The notes beneath the pieces were generated by a model that made no database searches, was not told where the DNA came from, and saw nothing but the letters and a program-made list of their open reading frames with translations. A stretch of 20,401 nt of DNA from JAFGED01 sp964551295 (GTDB lineage: Bacteria; Chloroflexota; Anaerolineae; B4-G1): the NCBI GenBank assembly GCA_964551295.1, contig CAZKDJ010000060.1, positions 1 through 20,401 on the forward strand. The letters run 5' to 3'. Of this stretch, positions 15,561 to 20,401 are shown piece after piece. Position 1 is the first letter of the stretch. Each line of letters starts with the position of its first letter. The position numbers and the translations under genes are program-made.

Positions 15561-18209
15561 ATGAATAAGCATAATCAAACCACTGACTATCGGACACCTT
15601 TCGGGCAGTTTCTACAAAAGCTCCGGCGGCGATTATGCGTCGGCCCAGAGCGCTCTAGCAAAGGGCAGGGACTGGTGGAATTCGCCCTGGTTCTACCCGT
15701 GCTCTTGCTGCTCATAATGGGCATCATCGAGTTCAGCTACTTTTTTGCCGTCTATACCGGCGTGTTTAACGCCGCCCGCGAGGGTGTCCGATATGGCGTG
15801 ACACAGCCGCGGGACGTGGGCGGTATCATCCTGAGCGCACGGAAAAAGATATTCCTGGTCAACCCCAATGCAGCAGAGGTCGCCGTGGCATACGACAGCG
15901 GCCCCGGAACCACAGTGTTCACCGACACAGAAACCATCGTGGTTGGGACAAGCAGGGTACTTGTCCTGGTCACGTATGACATCCCCACGCTTACGCCCGT
16001 GATCCAACCTTTTGCCAAGACATTCCACATCGAAACGCAATCCGCGCGTACGATCGCCTCGCCGGGAGATAGAGAAAGCGCAGGCGCTATGGGTTGGGGA
16101 AACTTTGATCCCGGAGGAGGAGGCGGAGGTGGTGGTGGTGGTGGAGGCGGCGGCAGCTCAGCGCTCGTCTTGACTTTGGAAGCCAATCCCGCAACGACGT
16201 ACAGTGGCGACACGGTGAACTTTACCTACACGGTCGAAAATACCGGCGAGGAGACTCTGTACGACGTAGTCATCACCGATAGTTTTGGCAACACCCTGCA
16301 GATAGGTGTATTGGAAGCAGGAGCCACGGCCGTCCAAACAGCCAGCGAGGTCGTCACCGAGACGACGACCAATATCGTCACAGCTTCGGGCACTACCGAA
16401 GCAGGTCAGATGGTCAGCACCGCCGAAAGCATCCAAGTGACGATCGTCAATCCAGCCCTAGTCCTAACGGTGCAAGTGGAGCCGCAGCAACTCCTCAGCG
16501 GCCAAGAGGCCAAGTTTACCTACGCCGTCAAAAACACCGGCGACGCGGGCTTGACGAACGTGACCGTCGTAGACAGCTTCGGCTCGACGTTCTCCACGCC
16601 AAGTTTGGCCGCGGGGCAAACGGCGGTCTGGCAGCCGCCCTATTTCATCTACGAGACGATGACGAACTATGTCACCGTCAGAGCCGACGACCCATTGGGC
16701 GAAGTGTTGACCGACTCTGCCAGCGCCACCGTCGTGGTCATCGAGGTAGTCCCCATTGCCATCTCCGAACCACTCGTAGCGGATCAGGTCGTCGTCACTG
16801 GCACGGCACAGACGGATACGAGCGTCTTCATCTACGACCCAGAGAATCCGGACGTCTCGGGCACCTACAATCTCACCGGCGGACAGACGCAATTCTCCTT
16901 CCAGGTTCCGCCACTGCAACCCAACCACGTCATCATCGTCAGCGGATACGGCCAGTGGGACTCGGCCGTCGTTCAGGGGGAGTTTAATCCCATCGCGATC
17001 TACAGCGAACTCTGCCATGGCGGCACGGTGATCTCCGGCACGGCCCACCCCGGTGAGACGGTCAATCTATCCATCGACGCCCTCGGATATAAAGATAGCA
17101 CGACGGTGGGAGGCAATGGTATCTTTACCTTCGAACTCTACGGTGGCGTCTCTCTGCAGACCGGCCAAACCGTCACGGTTAGCGGATACGGCCAGAGCGA
17201 CAGCGCAGTCGTCGCCTGGTGCGGAGGAACAGACGCCTACATCACCATCGAACCACAGTGCGGCATGCCCTCAGAATCCACCACGATCTATGTCGATGGA
17301 TATAACTGGGGAACGGAGAACAACCGGGAGGTCAAGCTGCTGTGGAACAACGTGTGGCCCCCCCTGGCCGTCATCGACATGGCGACGAAGCAGGAGTCTT
17401 TTACAGACGAACCCATCCAGGTCAACGTCCCCGCTTTTGGCGAATACATGGTCAATGCGCAACTGTGGATCAAGCAAAGCGGTCGTTATGTATTCACGGG
17501 AGTGACGAGTGAAGCCGTCTTTGTCTCTCCCTGCCCAATGCCGAACTTGATCGTCACGGACCTGGAACTGATGACTACCGGCGTCATCTCGACCCACCAA
17601 CAGTTACAATTCCGCGCGACCGTGGTTAACACCGGCACGATGCCATACAATGGCCTGTTCTGGGTAGACCTCTACACCACCGATCCGACGACTTTCCCAG
17701 AAGGGACATCAGGGTTCGCCTGGGGCGCGGTCAGTTCTATCGACCCGCAAGAGGAGGTCGACGTCATCCTCACCTGGGACGGGTTCGATGCACTCGGCTC
17801 GTACCAAATCTGGGCCAAGGCCGACTCGTTGGCCCGGGTGATCGAATACGAAGAGACCGATAACGTCTACGGTCCGATCTCGGTAACCGTCTCGGAAGAA
17901 GGGATAATAACCGAACCGCCCGCCGGTACAGGAACCATCATGGGCGAAACGCGCATCTTACTGGCCGTCGAACCCGTGCCCCACAAGCGTGCCAGGGTGT
18001 GGTGCATCGACACGGCAACCGGTGAGGAGGTTGCTTTCGCGACCTCTGACGAGAACGCGCAGTACGTGCTCTCCAGCTTACCCGCCGGCACCTACCTGGT
18101 GATGGCCGAGACCTGGATCGACGGCGTTCGCTACTTTGGCATCGTGCTCAGTCCGATCGAGATCACCGACGGAGCCATCCAGGTAGCCAACATCGTAATG
18201 ACGCAATAG
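15561..18209 (+). CDS. TadE-type pseudopilin fused to a large multidomain ectodomain
   Basis: This encodes 882 aa. Residues 1-184 are TadE-like: a basic leader ends at GQGLVEFALVLPVLLL, with prepilin cleavage expected after Gly35 so that Glu40 is +5, then a hydrophobic helix (38-62) and NAAREGVRYG. Fourteen consecutive glycines (185-198) join it to an ectodomain. This has two DUF11-like units (about 202-296 and 300-394), two tandem ~77-aa units ending in SGYGQ(W/S)DSAVV (397-473 and 476-553), an IPT-like beta domain (557-655), a CARDB-like domain (660-776) and a carboxypeptidase-regulatory-like beta domain (790-880). TadE proteins are usually short minor pilins, so this length is unusual. AGGAG at 15552-15556 supports the ATG at 15561 over a GTG at 15549. 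It probably starts the operon running to the window's right edge. Confidence 0.85.
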   Translation: MNKHNQTTDYRTPFGQFLQKLRRRLCVGPERSSKGQGLVEFALVLPVLLLLIMGIIEFSYFFAVYTGVFNAAREGVRYGVTQPRDVGGIILSARKKIFLVNPNAAEVAVAYDSGPGTTVFTDTETIVVGTSRVLVLVTYDIPTLTPVIQPFAKTFHIETQSARTIASPGDRESAGAMGWGNFDPGGGGGGGGGGGGGGSSALVLTLEANPATTYSGDTVNFTYTVENTGEETLYDVVITDSFGNTLQIGVLEAGATAVQTASEVVTETTTNIVTASGTTEAGQMVSTAESIQVTIVNPALVLTVQVEPQQLLSGQEAKFTYAVKNTGDAGLTNVTVVDSFGSTFSTPSLAAGQTAVWQPPYFIYETMTNYVTVRADDPLGEVLTDSASATVVVIEVVPIAISEPLVADQVVVTGTAQTDTSVFIYDPENPDVSGTYNLTGGQTQFSFQVPPLQPNHVIIVSGYGQWDSAVVQGEFNPIAIYSELCHGGTVISGTAHPGETVNLSIDALGYKDSTTVGGNGIFTFELYGGVSLQTGQTVTVSGYGQSDSAVVAWCGGTDAYITIEPQCGMPSESTTIYVDGYNWGTENNREVKLLWNNVWPPLAVIDMATKQESFTDEPIQVNVPAFGEYMVNAQLWIKQSGRYVFTGVTSEAVFVSPCPMPNLIVTDLELMTTGVISTHQQLQFRATVVNTGTMPYNGLFWVDLYTTDPTTFPEGTSGFAWGAVSSIDPQEEVDVILTWDGFDALGSYQIWAKADSLARVIEYEETDNVYGPISVTVSEEGIITEPPAGTGTIMGETRILLAVEPVPHKRARVWCIDTATGEEVAFATSDENAQYVLSSLPAGTYLVMAETWIDGVRYFGIVLSPIEITDGAIQVANIVMTQ
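16113..16154 (+). repeat. 14-codon glycine tract, including (GGT)5
   Basis: Fourteen GGN codons encode Gly185-198 of the pseudopilin, with five GGT in a row at 16128-16142. The tract joins the TadE part to the ectodomain and probably acts as a flexible hinge. The uninterrupted triplets could change in number by slippage without breaking the frame. Confidence 0.85.
16164..16742 (+). repeat. two DUF11-like coding repeats in the pseudopilin
   Basis: Residues 202-296 and 300-394 are paralogous beta units. Each starts LVLT, has FTY(T/A)V(E/K)NTG then V(V/I)TDSFG or VVDSFG, then a LEAG/LAAG turn and an ET(T/M)TN(I/Y)VT strand. The proteins are clearly related, but I see only short stretches of shared DNA, so the duplication is not recent. 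Confidence 0.75.
16749..17219 (+). repeat. two tandem SGYGQ-ending coding repeats in the pseudopilin
   Basis: Residues 397-473 and 476-553 each begin PIAI, contain a GTA turn after a short beta hairpin, and end with SGYGQ(W/S)DSAVV. The DNA is very similar at the ends, AGCGGATACGGCCAG occurring in both copies, and diverged in the middle. They look like Big/Ig-like surface modules duplicated in tandem. Confidence 0.7.
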
Positions 18210-18218
18210 GATAGAACA

Positions 18219-19565
18219 GTGAAGCTAAAACTTTGTGACCGGCGAATAGCAAAGAGGCAAGTAAATCTGCTCTCCCTGGGGCTGGTATGGCCCGTCATCC
18301 TGCTGCTCATCGCACTGGGTGCCAGCAGCGCCTTCGCCGGGGTGGCTACCAGCGACCCCGACTGGAGCGGTTCTCCGCCCCAGAATATCTCTCACAGCGA
18401 CCTCGATAGAGCACGGCAGCCAGATATCGACGTCGACTCATCAGGAGAAGCAGTAATTGTGTGGAGCGATGAAACAGCAGCAGATGGGCGGGACATACGC
18501 TTTGCGAGTGGCACGGGCGGCGTATGGTCTGCATCGCAGGTCGTATCGGACACCGCTGCAGGTTCACTGTTCCCCTACGTGCTCGCCGTCGGAGACCGAC
18601 ATTTCGTCGCCTGGGTTGACGGTCTGTCTCCCCAAGACAGAGAGTTGTTCGAAGCAGAAATCGGAGCAGGCGAGACACGGGCGGTCCCAAGCCCTGCGGC
18701 ACCGGAGCTATTGCAGCCCTGCCTGGCTGCCAGTACAGATAGACTGCACGTCGTGTTCGGCGCCAGCAACGTAGGCGTCCCGGATCTTTATCACAGCTCG
18801 CGCCCGCTGGGAGGAGGGGCTTGGGAGCAGGCGCAGATCATCCACACCTCCCCGATCTTTTTCGAGTCTGCCGACCCAGCATTAGCTGCCGACCCCGCCG
18901 GAAACAAGCTGCACCTGGTCTGGGAGAACAAGAGCTCCCAGTCGAGCTCGATCATGTACATGAGCGGAATGGTGAGTGGAGCTACGGTAAGCTGGTCGTC
19001 CGCTATCACGCTTTCCACAGGGATTACGTTTTCGATTCGCCCCGACATCGCCGTTGCATCCAATGGGGATATCCACGTCACCTGGGGAGAGACGATCGCA
19101 GGAGATTATAACGAGCAATACGTGCGCTACATACGCTACGACGCAGACGGCGGCACGTGGGGCGTCTCTTCCGTGCGCATCGACCCCAACCCCGTGCGGG
19201 TGAACGAGGACAGTCCGACCTACATCAGCCCGGCGATAGCCGTGTGGGAGCATGGCGACGAGACCAAAGTTTGTATAGCGTGGCACGGCTTCCGAGATAG
19301 CGATCCCGGCGCAGAGGAGATACTCGCAAGATGTTCGTCGGATGGAGGCAGCACGTGGCCGTCGAGCACAGAGAACGTATCGCGAAGCACGACGGAAGCA
19401 GGTTGGGAGGTCTCCATTCGACCGCTCGTGGCGTTCGATGTACAGGGAGCGCTGCACGTGGTCTGGCAAGAACGCGCCGGCAGCGACCTGACGACGGACT
19501 ATGAAGTCTACTACTCGGCCAGTTGGGAGCGCATATTTCTGCCACTGGTGCTGAGAAACAATTGA
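18219..19565 (+). CDS. secreted seven-repeat beta-propeller-like protein with FLPLV tail
   Basis: This encodes 448 aa. An N-terminal signal peptide has a hydrophobic core at about 17-35 and a probable cleavage after SAFA at 37-40. Seven repeats follow, each marked by a strand of the type (L/I)HVVW: 78-84, 128-134, 176-182, 231-237, 285-291, 351-357 and 412-418. This fits a seven-bladed propeller related to BNR/sialidase-like folds. One clear Asp-box, SSDGGSTW, is at 373-380. I see no sialidase catalytic arginine triad to assign, so an adhesive or binding role is more likely than hydrolysis. It ends IFLPLVLRNN, like the subtilase tail. It starts with GTG at 18219 (AGGAT at 18208-18212), 9 nt after the pseudopilin stop, and probably shares its operon. 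Confidence 0.78.
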   Translation: MKLKLCDRRIAKRQVNLLSLGLVWPVILLLIALGASSAFAGVATSDPDWSGSPPQNISHSDLDRARQPDIDVDSSGEAVIVWSDETAADGRDIRFASGTGGVWSASQVVSDTAAGSLFPYVLAVGDRHFVAWVDGLSPQDRELFEAEIGAGETRAVPSPAAPELLQPCLAASTDRLHVVFGASNVGVPDLYHSSRPLGGGAWEQAQIIHTSPIFFESADPALAADPAGNKLHLVWENKSSQSSSIMYMSGMVSGATVSWSSAITLSTGITFSIRPDIAVASNGDIHVTWGETIAGDYNEQYVRYIRYDADGGTWGVSSVRIDPNPVRVNEDSPTYISPAIAVWEHGDETKVCIAWHGFRDSDPGAEEILARCSSDGGSTWPSSTENVSRSTTEAGWEVSIRPLVAFDVQGALHVVWQERAGSDLTTDYEVYYSASWERIFLPLVLRNN

Positions 19566-19573
19566 GGAGAAGG

Positions 19574-20233
19574 ATGATGATGAGAGGTAGGGGAAATCGC
19601 ACAGAGGCAGTGATTGGAATAGGGCTTTTGGTCATCAGCATCCCGCTGGGGCTGTTTTTCCTGTCGATTTACCAAAGCAGCCAACAAGCAGCAGCGCAGG
19701 ACAAGACGACTGCCGTGGTGCTGACCTCCGTACCCCCTACTGCAAAGCCAGAAACGGTCGAGTTGTGGAGCGCTTATGAGCGGGCACGCACGGCAGCACA
19801 GGCCGAGGCGACAGACGTGCAGATCGTGTCGGCCTCTGCCCAATGGCAGGCAGCGAGTGAAGAAGCACTGTTGGCCGGTTCGGAGAACTGGGTGTTCTCG
19901 TTCTACTCACCGGCAAGTAGTCAAATGGTCGACGTCATCGTCGGAGTCCAAAAAGCCTGGGTAGTCAACCAGTCTCAGGTGGGGAACGCGCCACCTGTGT
20001 TGTCCGAGGGCGAGTGGAGCGCCGGACCGAGAGATGTGCTGTTGATATTTCTGGCTCACGGCGGGCGCGAGTTCCTGGATACCTATTCACAGACGACGGT
20101 GGAGCTGCACCTGGCCCAGCACAAAGACGGATATTCAGCATGGAACGCCGTCGTCCTCGACGCACAAGCGCAGGATTCTTTCGCCGTGTTGGTCAATGGC
20201 GACACGATGCAGACGGTATCCAAAGCACCTTGA
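19574..20233 (+). CDS. single-pass membrane protein of unknown function in the pilus operon
   Basis: This encodes 219 aa. A short basic N-terminus (MMMRGRGNR) is followed by one transmembrane helix at about 12-33, then a Gln/Ala-rich helical region and a globular domain that should lie outside the membrane, given the positive-inside rule. I recognise no family and see no catalytic motif. Its gene order between a propeller protein and a TadE pseudopilin suggests a part in surface assembly. The start is uncertain among three successive ATGs (19574, 19577, 19580), all behind GAGGAGAAGG at 19564-19573. The frame is open further upstream but overlaps the preceding gene, so the longer form is unlikely. 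Confidence 0.72.
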   Translation: MMMRGRGNRTEAVIGIGLLVISIPLGLFFLSIYQSSQQAAAQDKTTAVVLTSVPPTAKPETVELWSAYERARTAAQAEATDVQIVSASAQWQAASEEALLAGSENWVFSFYSPASSQMVDVIVGVQKAWVVNQSQVGNAPPVLSEGEWSAGPRDVLLIFLAHGGREFLDTYSQTTVELHLAQHKDGYSAWNAVVLDAQAQDSFAVLVNGDTMQTVSKAP

Positions 20234-20248
20234 TCTGGGAGGTGGAAA

Positions 20249-20401
20249 ATGAACGAGCGGAGAATGAAAAGGGAAAAAGGTCAAAGCCTGGTCGAGTTTG
20301 CGCTGCTTTTACCTATCCTGTTGATCATCCTGATCGGTGTGGTCGACCTGGGACGCATGTACTATGCTTACACCGTCATCACCGACGCCGCCGCAGAAGG
20401 G
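20249..20401 (+). CDS. TadE-type pseudopilin, N-terminal part (cut by window edge)
   Basis: Fifty-one codons are visible, and the gene continues past the right edge. A basic leader (MNERRMKREKG) ends before QSLVEFALLLPILL, so cleavage by a prepilin peptidase is expected after Gly11, with Glu16 as +5. A hydrophobic helix and VVDLGRMYYAYTV follow, the usual TadE start. GGGAGG at 20237-20242 lies 6 nt before the ATG. It is a second TadE protein next to the giant one upstream, as expected of minor pilins in Tad (tight adherence) loci. Prepilin peptidase, ATPase and secretin genes are not in the window. Confidence 0.88.
   Translation, partial: MNERRMKREKGQSLVEFALLLPILLIILIGVVDLGRMYYAYTVITDAAAEG

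Overview
The window is about 20.4 kb of moderately GC-rich bacterial DNA with no rRNA, tRNA, insertion sequence or CRISPR array that I can see. The best guess for the host is a Chloroflexota bacterium, most likely Anaerolineae or a related class. This is inference from gene style: TadE-type pseudopilins with a GQ(G/S)LVEFAL-type start, large secreted proteins ending in a YLPLV/FLPLV tail, a CHASE4-PAS-GAF NarL-type histidine kinase, and an archaeal-type phosphoglycerate mutase. No marker gene settles the taxonomy.

Left part (1-6602, all + strand), metabolic and housekeeping genes. The 3' end of an MFS transporter is followed by a gap carrying two different repeat elements. Then come a cytoplasmic GH29 alpha-L-fucosidase and a tightly packed run: CPBP-type membrane protease, TehB-like methyltransferase, archaeal-type cofactor-independent phosphoglycerate mutase, a multi-pass membrane protein, and a stand-alone GMP-synthetase ATP-pyrophosphatase. 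Three junctions in this run have ATGA stop/start overlaps, although at the last one I prefer a start 18 nt downstream, with its own ribosome binding site.

Middle part (6681-10916, - strand), a two-gene surface unit. A 1147-aa secreted subtilase carries a seven-unit right-handed beta-helix, a DUF11-like domain and a C-terminal beta domain, and ends in YLPLVVKH. Fifteen bases downstream is a 258-aa membrane-anchored protein with a duplicated C-terminal motif. This unit converges on the GMP-synthetase gene.

Right part (11077-20401, + strand), signalling and then surface assembly. A good sigma-70-like promoter drives a 1000-aa CHASE4 histidine kinase and its NarL-type response regulator, closed by a clean intrinsic terminator. 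A single-domain receiver follows. Then comes a likely operon of an 882-aa TadE pseudopilin fused through 14 glycines to a long multidomain ectodomain, a secreted seven-repeat propeller protein ending in FLPLVLRNN, a single-pass membrane protein, and the start of a second TadE pseudopilin cut by the window edge.

The most interesting link is a 20-nt element (17/20 identical) lying upstream of both the subtilase and the giant pseudopilin, in the same orientation relative to each gene. With the two-component system sitting between them, this suggests one signal-controlled cell-surface programme, but that is a hypothesis from sequence and gene order only.
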